This document shows positions 1-5,812 of a DNA stretch of 7,432 nt, piece after piece. The DNA is from an uncultured Lachnospiraceae bacterium. GTDB lineage: Bacteria > Bacillota_A > Clostridia > Lachnospirales > Lachnospiraceae. The notes under the pieces were generated by a model. That model was not told where the DNA came from and searched no databases. It saw only the letters and a list, made by a program, of their open reading frames with translations. Location of the stretch: assembly GCA_947564305.1 (NCBI GenBank), contig CANOBT010000228.1, forward strand, positions 1 to 7,432, in the 5' to 3' direction. The translations under genes and the position numbers were made by a program. Within the stretch, counting starts at the first letter, position 1. Every line of letters starts with the position of its first letter.

Positions 1-59
1 CCGTTCTCTATGCATTTAACTTTTACATCTACTTCAATATTATTCTTAACCACAATCAT
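1..59 (-). CDS. Partial CDS, N-terminus of an unrecognised protein, runs off the left edge
   Basis: An open frame starts with ATG at 59-57 and reads MIVVKNNIEVDVKVKCIEN without a stop to the window edge. A purine-rich AGGGG lies at 66-62. It is only 2 nt from this ATG but 8 nt from an in-frame GTG at 53-51, so the GTG may be the true start. A weak promoter candidate lies upstream. Nineteen residues are too few to assign a family. It is downstream of the recombinase remnant on the same strand and could belong to the same former mobile element, but that is inference. Confidence 0.5.
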   Translation of the reverse strand, partial: MIVVKNNIEVDVKVKCIEN

Positions 60-101
60 CACCCCTATAAATAAATACCGGTTGTCTTTTTCGTATAATT
101 T

Positions 102-130
102 ATAGTACATCATTTTTACGGTTTTTTCAA
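102..130 (-). promoter_or_regulatory. Candidate promoter for the partial left-edge gene
   Basis: On the minus strand TTGAAA (130-125) is followed after 17 nt by TACTAT (107-102), 4 of 6 to the -10 consensus, in a very AT-rich stretch about 43 nt upstream of the ATG at 59. It lies after the recombinase end. A nearby TATAAATTAT run gives other -10 options, so the exact register is uncertain. Confidence 0.35.
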
Positions 131-181
131 TCAAAAAAGAGGCTCACCACAAAAGCAGCAATCCCCCAACAATCACAATAT

Positions 182-1535
182 TTACTTCCAGATTACTTTA
201 ATCTTATTATCCGAATGAACTTCAACTCTTTCGACATATTCATCCATCAGCTATGGTGTCAGCTTCAACACTGCAAAACTGTCATGAATCTTCACACGGT
301 TATATTCCCTGACTTTATCCTCAGCCTGAGATAACTGCTCCATCAGTTCCTCATGCTTCTTTCTGAGCATATCCATCTGATCCATAGAAGAATCATAGCT
401 GTCAGCCTTGCCAAGAGCATAGGCTTCAAATTCAGCCATTCTCTTTTTCTTTGCCTTCTCAATCGCCCTCTCAGACGCCTGGCATTCCTTATTCAAATGC
501 TCAACGGCTTCAATGGCACGTTCCTTTTCTTCCAACAGGAGCCTGTCCGATTCTCCCAGTTCCAGAATATGCTGCTGCAGCTGATACAGGATAACCTCTT
601 CCAGATAGAAATCTTCCACACGCTTCACACATCCATCCAGCTTATAAATATTAAGCCCAGGACACCAGTAATAGTGATGACCGCTGACATTATGCCTGAG
701 AGACCTGCCACAACAACCGCAGGACAGTATTCCAACCAATATGTGCTTATCAGTACGCTTCCACGGACGAAGCTTCTTGGTAAACCTTGCCTGTACCTTA
801 TCAAAGGTCTCCCTGTCCACAATCGGCTCATGATGGTTTTCTGTGATAATCCATTTGGATGGTTCTGTCACTCTCTTATCGCTCCGGATCTTCTCACATT
901 CATAAGTTCCCTGCACCAGATTTCCGATATAGGCTCTGTTTTTCAGCATGCGGAGCAGTGAAGTGTGCTGCCATAAGAACGCACCGCCCTTCGGTTTTAT
1001 CTTCCGGATGCCCTTTTCCATCCATATCTGTGCAGGAGTTTTAACACCTTCCTCATTGAATATCCTTGCAATCTCCACCGTGGACATTCCGTCTGCATAC
1101 ATGGAAAACATCCTTCTGACAATGACTGCTTCATCTTCTGCGATAACAAACTTATGCCTGTCCTTTGAATCTTTGCCATAACCAAAAGGTGCTTCTGAAC
1201 CAACATACTTGCCCTGTTCCTTAATTGCCCTCATGGAAGCCTTCACTTTCACAGACAAGTCCTTACTGTACAGATCATAAAGCAGATTCTTGAAATTCAC
1301 ATCAATATCAGCCACATTCCCAACATACTTATCGCTGTCATACTTGTCATTGATGGAAATGAATCTCACTCCCATAAAGGGAAATATCTGCTCCAGATAC
1401 GAACCCAGTTCAATATAATCCCTTGCAAATCGCGAAAAGTCTTTCACGATAATACAGTTAATTTCATAATTACTTACCCTATCCAGCAAGTCCTGAATGC
1501 CGGGGCGGTCAAAAGTTTGTGCCGGAATACCCATC
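182..1535 (-). pseudogene. Large serine recombinase remnant: 5' end lost, one frameshift, premature TAG
   Basis: This encodes a site-specific recombinase of the large serine type (mobile-element integrase/excisionase). Homology starts abruptly at DGYSGTNF (1535-1512), shifts frame at a TTTT run (1514-1511), and continues with FDRPG and KDFSRFARD, which carries the conserved arginine region. A Recombinase domain (GKYVGSEAPFGYGK onward), a zinc ribbon (CGCC with two later cysteines near residues 278-308 of the open frame) and a long coiled coil follow. The N-terminal strand bearing the catalytic serine is absent, so the product should be inactive. The open frame ends at TAG 253-251, but the same frame continues for 22 codons (LMDEYVERVEV..KVIWK) to TAA 184-182, which looks like the normal C-terminus. 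The open stretch alone is 251-1552. The 5' end is joined to hsdM in frame. Confidence 0.85.
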
Positions 1536-2198
1536 ATCACAGATAATCTCATTCGTTTTTGGCTCCATCAGTTCCACTATCATTTTGATAATATGTCTTG
1601 GAGTACGAAACTGTCCATTCACCCCCGCGGTTGCCAGTTTAGACAAAAGATACTCGTAAACATCCCCTCTTGTATCGGCTTTTTCCAACTGTGCCATCTA
1701 ATCATACTCATTCTTACATTCCGCATCTGATGTGCTTTGCGTGAGCGGACGCTTTGCATCCAACAAGGTATAGATTTCATCCATAGCCGTTACAATTTTG
1801 TCTAACATCAGGGGCGTAGGAATTTTAAATATTGCATCTCCCATATACTTTGCATAAGCGCTTTCCTTATTTCCATGTAGATTTTTAATAAATGGAAATA
1901 CCCATTCCTGCACAGTAGTGTACATTTTCTGGGCCGGGAAATCATGAAATACACTCCATTTCAACTGATTTCCTGCGATGGTACGTTCTCCAACCATGAC
2001 TTCCTCTGCGAAGATGCTCTGATAAGACAGCCCAAGCATTGCACTTTCTTTGATATGTAAATTATCGGCATCGTCCAAATCCCTGATGAACATCAAATAA
2101 GTCATCTGCTCAATTACATCTAACGGATTTGTCAATCCGCCTGTCCAGAATATTTCCCACAAACTGTCAATTTTATTTTTTAATTCACCTGTTATCAT
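1536..2198 (-). pseudogene. hsdM: hsdM remnant, type I restriction-modification methylase N-terminal part
   Basis: HsdM is the adenine methyltransferase subunit of type I restriction-modification systems. Residues 1-166 from ATG 2198 (MITGELKNKIDSLWEIFWTG..) match the HsdM N-terminal helical domain. An in-frame TAG at 1700-1698 is followed directly by ATG, and the same frame goes on with [25 protein letters not shown] and NEIICD. That is the start of the methylase domain, just before the SAM-binding motif that would normally follow CD. There the gene is replaced by recombinase sequence. The linker before the TAG (about LDAKRPLTQ..KNEYD) seems longer than I expect for this family. Ribosome site AGGGGG at 2214-2209 is 10 nt from the ATG. 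The SAM and NPPF catalytic motifs and any hsdS or hsdR are missing, so no working methylase is made. Confidence 0.85.
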
Positions 2199-2223
2199 AC
2201 GATTCGTTCCCCCTGTTAAGTGC

Positions 2224-2280
2224 CTGATTCAAACTATATTTATCATATCACATAACACCATTACAATCTATTTTAATCTC
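2224..2280 (-). repeat. Promoter-bearing 57-nt repeat, copy A
   Basis: This block matches 4161-4217 at 52 of 57 positions without a gap and in the same orientation. The outer ends (CTGATTCAAAC and ATTACAATCTATTTTAATCTC, plus-strand reading) are the most conserved; differences cluster just downstream of the -10. Similarity stops sharply on both sides. It sits upstream of the hsdM remnant. Confidence 0.85.
2242..2270 (-). promoter_or_regulatory. Extended -10 promoter of the hsdM remnant
   Basis: The minus strand reads TGA-TATGAT (2250-2242), an extended -10 (TGnTATnAT type), with a poor -35 (TAGATT, 2270-2265) 17 nt upstream. Transcription would start near 2235, leaving a leader of about 37 nt before the hsdM ATG at 2198. 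The same element occurs before the metallophosphoesterase gene. Confidence 0.6.
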
Positions 2281-2376
2281 GCCGTTTTTCAAATTTAACG
2301 ATTCCGTAAAAAAATACCTATCCTATAACGCCGCTCCCTCAAAAAAATCGTACTGTTTCCTGCTGTTTGTAACCAT

Positions 2377-2410
2377 AAAAAGAAAACCCCCGGACAGCCG
2401 TCCGGAGGCC
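2377..2410 (-). terminator. Rho-independent terminator of the MerR-family gene
   Basis: Just after the stop codon at 2423 the minus strand forms a 9-bp hairpin, CCTCCGGAC / GTCCGGGGG (one G-U), with loop GGCT, followed by TTTTCTTTTT. This is a textbook intrinsic terminator and separates the regulator from the hsdM remnant. Confidence 0.92.
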
Positions 2411-2422
2411 TTCATCCCCCTC

Positions 2423-3271
2423 TCATCTTCTATAAAACGCCTCAATTGCTTCCCCGATATAAGCCGTCGAACCATCTCCATACAGAGAATCCATACCTGA
2501 CTGGATTTCCGGGTTTTCCCTGTATTCCTTCGCCAGTTCCAGCATCAATTTCTTCACATCTTTCATCTGGTATAGCTGCTTTGCAACAAAATCATATTCC
2601 CCTATCAATTCCCGAACCTCAAAGGAATTCACATCCGTACCACGTTTGCTCGCAATCCTCTTTTGAATCTCTTCCATCCGTTTCTGATAAGAGGCAAATA
2701 TCTCTGAACTCTTGTGCCCTTTTGCGGATTCCAGCACAGCGTCTTTATCCCCATACCACTCCACAAGTTTTGCAAAATTCTTTTGCGCCTTTTCGGAGGA
2801 AGCGTTCTGAAAAAAACTCTTTTTAAATGCTTCCATACTCCCATAACGCTCTATGAATACTGCTTTTTGTTCCTCATTCATATTTTCAGCCATACTGTCA
2901 TATAACGTCTGGATTTCTGTTTCATCAAATACTGTAAAGTCCATCTTGTCTTCTCCTTTCAGAATGTCATCAATACTGGCAATCAAACGCTCCATGCGTT
3001 CCTTCTTTGCCACCAGCATTTTTCTCTGCATCTGCAGAATCTGGTTTCTGTCAAAGACAGGATTTTCCATAACAGTTTTGATTTCTTTTAGAGGAATATC
3101 AAATTCACGGAAAAACAAAATCTGGTGTAACCTTTGCAGGGCCTTATCGTCATAAAGCCGGTATCCCGCCTCACTTTTGGCTGTCGGCGCCAACAGCCCG
3201 ATTTCATCGTAATAGTGAAGCGTACGCGCGCTGATACCTGTGATTTGTGCGATTTCCTTTACTGTCATCAT
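2423..3271 (-). CDS. MerR-family transcriptional regulator with TipAS-like C-terminal domain
   Basis: This 282-residue protein starts with a MerR winged helix-turn-helix (MTVKEIAQITGISARTLHYYDEIGLL, residues 2-70, with the GYRLYDD wing), continues with a dimerising coiled coil (about 75-110), and ends in an alpha-helical TipAS-type effector domain (about 150-282). Proteins of this Mta/TipA/SkgA type bind drug-like ligands and activate their own or neighbouring promoters by untwisting a long spacer. Ribosome site AGGAGG (3287-3282) is 10 nt from the first ATG and 13 nt from the adjacent second one, favouring the first. It is transcribed alone, from an autoregulation-type promoter to a strong terminator. 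No efflux pump gene is next to it, so its target beyond itself is unknown. Ligand is unknown. Confidence 0.93.
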   Translation of the reverse strand: MMTVKEIAQITGISARTLHYYDEIGLLAPTAKSEAGYRLYDDKALQRLHQILFFREFDIPLKEIKTVMENPVFDRNQILQMQRKMLVAKKERMERLIASIDDILKGEDKMDFTVFDETEIQTLYDSMAENMNEEQKAVFIERYGSMEAFKKSFFQNASSEKAQKNFAKLVEWYGDKDAVLESAKGHKSSEIFASYQKRMEEIQKRIASKRGTDVNSFEVRELIGEYDFVAKQLYQMKDVKKLMLELAKEYRENPEIQSGMDSLYGDGSTAYIGEAIEAFYRR

Positions 3272-3302
3272 TTTGTTTTGGCCTCCTGTCTTTGATAAAA
3301 CT

Positions 3303-3333
3303 ACTGTAATCTATGACGTTCCGTGAAGGTCAA
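3303..3333 (-). promoter_or_regulatory. MerR-type promoter with 19-bp spacer and dyad operator
   Basis: On the minus strand TTGACC (3333-3328) and TACAGT (3308-3303) are 19 bp apart, the over-long spacer typical of MerR-activated promoters. A dyad of form GACnTTC-3-GAAnGTC covers 3315-3331, overlapping the -35 and the spacer. The stretch upstream (3334-3355) consists of T and A tracts and may act as an UP element. The layout suggests that the regulator controls its own gene. Confidence 0.75.
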
Positions 3334-3344
3334 GATTTTTTTAT

Positions 3345-3378
3345 AAAAAAATTATCACGCTGCCGACAGAATACAGCA
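3345..3378 (-). terminator. Weak candidate terminator of the metallophosphoesterase gene
   Basis: On the minus strand GCTG (3377-3374) can pair with CAGC (3362-3359), followed a few bases later by AATTTTTTT. The stem is short and the loop is 11 nt, so this is weak. The same T tract also serves as the A/T-rich upstream part of the regulator promoter. Confidence 0.3.
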
Positions 3379-3405
3379 ACGGAATTTATTGCACAGTTCC
3401 CTAAC

Positions 3406-4107
3406 TCATCCCTCCAAAATCAGCTCCGGCTTAAAATTCAAGTAATCCGCGGACACAAGTTTATACTCAATCCCATTTACAATTCCCTTGAAACTGTCAT
3501 CGAACCTCTCCTTCCCATGACAATGGGAGTACACCACTTTTGACACCCCATACGCTTCTGCCATCTGTGTAAACGGGCTTGACATCTCCCCAATACTGGT
3601 CGGAGGATAATGTAAGAACATCATATATTTTCTGTAACCCGCTTGTCGAGCAGTCTCAAAAGATATTTCCAGACGTTTCAATTCCCTGTCTCTGATTTTC
3701 TCAAAATGATCATACTCATCCAATCCCTCATAGCAGTATCCCTTTGTACCAACCAGGGCATAGTCCTCGTAGGTATAATAATTATTTTGCAGAAATTCGA
3801 GCCTTCCTGCAAATATCTCATTTAATTTTGACGTTTTTTTTGCATCCCAAAACATATCGTGATTTCCTCGGAGCAATATTTTTCTTCCCGGCAGCTTTTC
3901 AATAAAATTCAAATCTTCCTCACACTGCTGCAGATTTCTTCCCCATGAATGGTCCCCGGTAATCACAACCGTATCTTGTTCTGCAATTCGTTTCTTCCAC
4001 TGTTTCCAGATTTTCTTTTCATGATTTTTCCAAATCCGGCCAAAAACATCCATCGGTTTGTCCACTAAAAAAGACAAATGGAAATCGCCAATTGCATAAA
4101 GACTCAT
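3406..4107 (-). CDS. Calcineurin-like metallophosphoesterase
   Basis: This 233-residue soluble protein has all five metal-binding motifs of the calcineurin-like phosphoesterase fold in order: GDFH (D8, H10), GDHSWG (D52), GNHD (N82, H83), LHYPP (H166) and SHCHG (H195, H197). Such enzymes use two metal ions to hydrolyse phosphomonoesters or phosphodiesters; the substrate cannot be read from the sequence. There is no signal peptide or membrane segment. Length and motifs resemble small bacterial members often labelled metallophosphoesterase or serine/threonine phosphatase. The ribosome site AAGGAT (4126-4121) is 13 nt from the ATG, a little far. It has its own promoter within repeat copy B. It lies downstream of the rtcB-slipin locus on the same strand; a role in RNA end or cyclic phosphate processing is possible but unsupported. 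Confidence 0.92.
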   Translation of the reverse strand: MSLYAIGDFHLSFLVDKPMDVFGRIWKNHEKKIWKQWKKRIAEQDTVVITGDHSWGRNLQQCEEDLNFIEKLPGRKILLRGNHDMFWDAKKTSKLNEIFAGRLEFLQNNYYTYEDYALVGTKGYCYEGLDEYDHFEKIRDRELKRLEISFETARQAGYRKYMMFLHYPPTSIGEMSSPFTQMAEAYGVSKVVYSHCHGKERFDDSFKGIVNGIEYKLVSADYLNFKPELILEG

Positions 4108-4160
4108 TTATTTTTTATCCATCCTTTTTAAATTCTACTTACTAATCCTATTTTTAACGG

Positions 4161-4217
4161 CTGATTCAAACCCTTTTTATCATAACACATAACATCATTA
4201 CAATCTATTTTAATCTC
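4161..4217 (-). repeat. Promoter-bearing 57-nt repeat, copy B
   Basis: This is the partner of 2224-2280, with 5 mismatches in 57 and no gap. It sits upstream of the metallophosphoesterase gene. The two direct copies flank the regulator and phosphoesterase genes, so recombination between them would delete about 1.9 kb. Confidence 0.85.
4179..4207 (-). promoter_or_regulatory. Extended -10 promoter of the metallophosphoesterase gene
   Basis: The minus strand reads TGT-TATGAT (4187-4179), an extended -10 identical in position to that in copy A, again with a weak TAGATT -35 at 4207-4202. The start of transcription would be near 4172, about 65 nt before the ATG at 4107. Confidence 0.6.
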
Positions 4218-4228
4218 ACAATTTGAAA

Positions 4229-4292
4229 GGCCTCCGGGGAATCACCCGTAACTGTTCACGGGGCTGTGCACCACGCTGCACAGCCTCCGGCC
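4229..4292 (-). other. GC-rich double-hairpin element between slipin and metallophosphoesterase genes
   Basis: In an otherwise AT-rich gap there is a perfect 9-bp hairpin (GGCTGTGCA / TGCACAGCC at 4262-4285, 6-nt loop) next to a second one (CCCGT / ACGGG at 4245-4262, 8-nt loop; they share one base). GGCC palindromes at 4229-4232 and 4289-4292 could close the whole. No T-run follows on either strand, so it is not a standard terminator. It may be a REP-like repeat, an mRNA 3' end protector or a small RNA. Confidence 0.55.
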
Positions 4293-4327
4293 GATAAAGC
4301 GGCGGCTTCAGGCATCCAGCCTTTTTC

Positions 4328-4341
4328 TCTGCATATGCAGA
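4328..4341. repeat. Perfect 14-bp palindrome TCTGCATATGCAGA
   Basis: This fully self-complementary 14-mer lies 15 nt after the slipin stop codon. It could be a protein-binding dyad or a small hairpin at the mRNA 3' end. No T-run follows it on the minus strand. Confidence 0.5.
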
Positions 4342-4356
4342 TTATAAAAATAATTA

Positions 4357-5466
4357 TCACCCCGCCTGCTCAGCCCCCATCAGCTTTCCCAACTGTTCCA
4401 CAATCCCTGCATTTCCATTAACGGATATCTCACCCACCTTTTCACAGATCCGCTCCAAATACTCCAGCTCCTTCAGCTTATAAAGCGTGTGGTTCTCATC
4501 CATCAGCTTCGCCGTATTGAGCAGCGACCGGGTAGATGCCACCTCTTCCCTTCTGGAAATCACATTTGCCTGGGCGGTCTTTTCTGCCACAAGTACGGAG
4601 TTCATAATGGCTCTGATCTCACCCGGCAGGATGATATCCTTGATTCCTGCACTCAGAAACGTCACACAGAACATATTCTCCCGCTCTTTCAGCACCACAT
4701 AGATTTCCTTGGAAATCTGTTCTTTCAATTCCAAAATCTCATCCAACTTGTAATTCCCCACGATTTCACGGATAGCCAACTGTACGGCAGAATAGAGCTG
4801 CCCCTTCAAATCCGAGATTGTCGCGGCAAATTGTACGGCGTCCCTGATTTTATACATGCAGGCAACATTCATCCGAATCCCGATTTTATCCTTGGTCAGA
4901 ATTTCCTGCCCCACAATATCCAGTTCTTTCTGTTTCATATCAAACACCCGATAGGAAATGCTGTGAGTATCATTCCAGAAGCGATATACCCCCTTAGAAA
5001 GCGGCTCCTGCATCACATTGTCAAAATATACAAGTCCTGTTTCGCCTTCTCCGACCCGTACCTCCGTATAAAATTTTCCCGGAAGCAGCGACAGCATCTG
5101 CCTGGTGACCTCCGGCCCGATTACCGCATCAGCCATGGACACAATCTTGATTTCGTATTTATCAAATACATTCCAGAATGTATATTCCTTCCTGTTTGCA
5201 TAAGATGCCAGTTTCCCGTTTCTATAGATAAATCCCACACAGCCATCCGGTATTTCCATATGTACCACGGACTCCTGAAATACAGGATCTTTCGAAAGAA
5301 TCTGATAGGGAACTTCCATATAATCCAACTCTCCTGTCATCTCCTCAACCTCTACCCTATAGCCCGCCATTTGCGAAAAATGATAAACCCCGGATGTGAT
5401 CATTTTCTTAAATATACCATTTTTTAATACAAATCCTGCCTGATTGTCCTGAATCATATACCTCAT
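4357..5466 (-). CDS. Slipin family (SPFH/Band 7 domain) protein
   Basis: This protein of about 369 residues has a C-terminal SPFH/Band 7 core, roughly residues 140-330 (REIVGNYKLDEIL, the LKEREN stretch, then AEKTAQANVISRREEVA and a helical tail). Slipins form ring or cage oligomers, usually at membranes. No N-terminal hydrophobic anchor is visible, so it may be cytosolic or peripheral. The N-terminal half repeats a beta-rich unit three times: near GFVLKNG..GVYHF, GFIYRNG..EYTFWN and GLVYFDN..GVYRFWN. I start at ATG 5466-5464 because GGAGG (5480-5476) directly touches the upstream in-frame ATG at 5475, leaving no spacer, but lies 9 nt from this one. It follows rtcB on the same strand across a large structured RNA region. 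Slipin-RtcB neighbourhoods are, as I recall, described among RNA-repair loci. Confidence 0.88.
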   Translation of the reverse strand: MRYMIQDNQAGFVLKNGIFKKMITSGVYHFSQMAGYRVEVEEMTGELDYMEVPYQILSKDPVFQESVVHMEIPDGCVGFIYRNGKLASYANRKEYTFWNVFDKYEIKIVSMADAVIGPEVTRQMLSLLPGKFYTEVRVGEGETGLVYFDNVMQEPLSKGVYRFWNDTHSISYRVFDMKQKELDIVGQEILTKDKIGIRMNVACMYKIRDAVQFAATISDLKGQLYSAVQLAIREIVGNYKLDEILELKEQISKEIYVVLKERENMFCVTFLSAGIKDIILPGEIRAIMNSVLVAEKTAQANVISRREEVASTRSLLNTAKLMDENHTLYKLKELEYLERICEKVGEISVNGNAGIVEQLGKLMGAEQAG

Positions 5467-5490
5467 AATTTTCATCCTCCAAATTTATTA

Positions 5491-5539
5491 AAAAGTTTTC
5501 TGTGCACTGATTTTTCTTTCACCTTTTTTGAAAACTTTT
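5491..5539 (-). promoter_or_regulatory. Leader inverted repeat in front of slipin, overlapping the closing stem of the folded RNA
   Basis: On the minus strand AAAAGTTTTC (5539-5530) is perfectly complementary to GAAAACTTTT (5500-5491), with a 29-nt loop. The second arm ends about 10 nt before the GGAGG of slipin. The first arm shares AAAAG (5539-5535) with the 3' strand of the 11-bp stem closing the upstream RNA, so the two helices exclude each other, as in many riboswitch expression platforms. AT-rich pairing makes it weak, so function is inference. Confidence 0.4.
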
Positions 5540-5763
5540 ATCCCGCTTTCATCAGCCCGATGCGGAAGTCTGGTTCAGCAGACAGTCCGGATGAAGGACA
5601 TGTCTGCTGCCGTATCTTGCAGACTGTTGTTCATCCTTTCCATCTCCGGTATCCCCCGACTGCTGGCAGCGGACCGAACTGCATTCTCACTCTGCATCCA
5701 TCAACAGCACTTTTAAAATCCTCCTGCTGAATGCAGACTGTGCCGGAAATCGGGATAAAAGCA
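5534..5763 (-). ncRNA. Large structured RNA (about 230 nt) with pseudoknot, class unknown
   Basis: All pairs are on the minus strand. P1, CTTTTATCCCG (5761-5751) with CGGGATAAAAG (5545-5535), 11 bp, closes the domain. P2, ATTTCCGG (5750-5743) with CCGGAGAT (5649-5642), 8 pairs with one G-U, stacks directly on P1. P3, CTGCATTC (5736-5729) with GAATGCAG (5686-5679), 8 bp. A small hairpin lies at 5672-5656. P4, AGTCTG (5625-5620) with CAGACT (5572-5567). P5 is a 9+4 bp hairpin (5609-5596 with 5588-5576, one bulge). Its entire 7-nt loop TTCATCC (5595-5589) is complementary to GGATGAA (5636-5630), a likely pseudoknot. No open frame here looks like protein. I recognise no named class. It could be a leader regulating slipin, a free RNA cut from the rtcB transcript, or both. 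Confidence 0.7.
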
Positions 5764-5773
5764 TTCTCATAGA

Positions 5774-5805
5774 GCGGATTCGAACCGCAGACTTAGATAG
5801 TCCTG
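5774..5805 (-). ncRNA. Second T-arm-like hairpin (no D-arm partner)
   Basis: On the minus strand GCGG-TTCGAAT-CCGC (5788-5774) has the canonical 7-nt T-loop (TTCGAAT, G53-C61-type closing pair) on a 4-bp stem. Just upstream GCAGGAC (5805?-5800 region) can pair with GTCTGC (5792-5787) around loop TATCTAA, sharing two bases with the T-like stem, so the two folds compete. The seven bases after the T-stem do not pair with any matching 5' acceptor strand, so it is not the 3' end of a normal tRNA. Confidence 0.45.
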
Positions 5806-5812
5806 CCAAATA

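Noticed and set aside
353..961. A 202-codon plus-strand open frame (and a similar one at 6343-6879)
   Set aside because: Both are antisense shadows of the recombinase and rtcB reading frames.
1509..1517. A prfB-like programmed +1 frameshift (UUU UGA C) linking the hsdM and recombinase frames
   Set aside because: A single T inserted into the natural Asn-Phe-Asp codons gives this string automatically; no upstream Shine-Dalgarno stimulator is placed as in prfB, and both partners are truncated.
182..2198. An intact integrative element or working type I restriction system
   Set aside because: The recombinase lacks its catalytic serine region, hsdM lacks its SAM-binding and NPPF motifs, and no hsdS, hsdR or att repeats were found.
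4489..5427. A 312-codon plus-strand open frame
   Set aside because: It is antisense to the clearly conserved slipin gene, has no ribosome site of note and its sequence has no recognisable domain.
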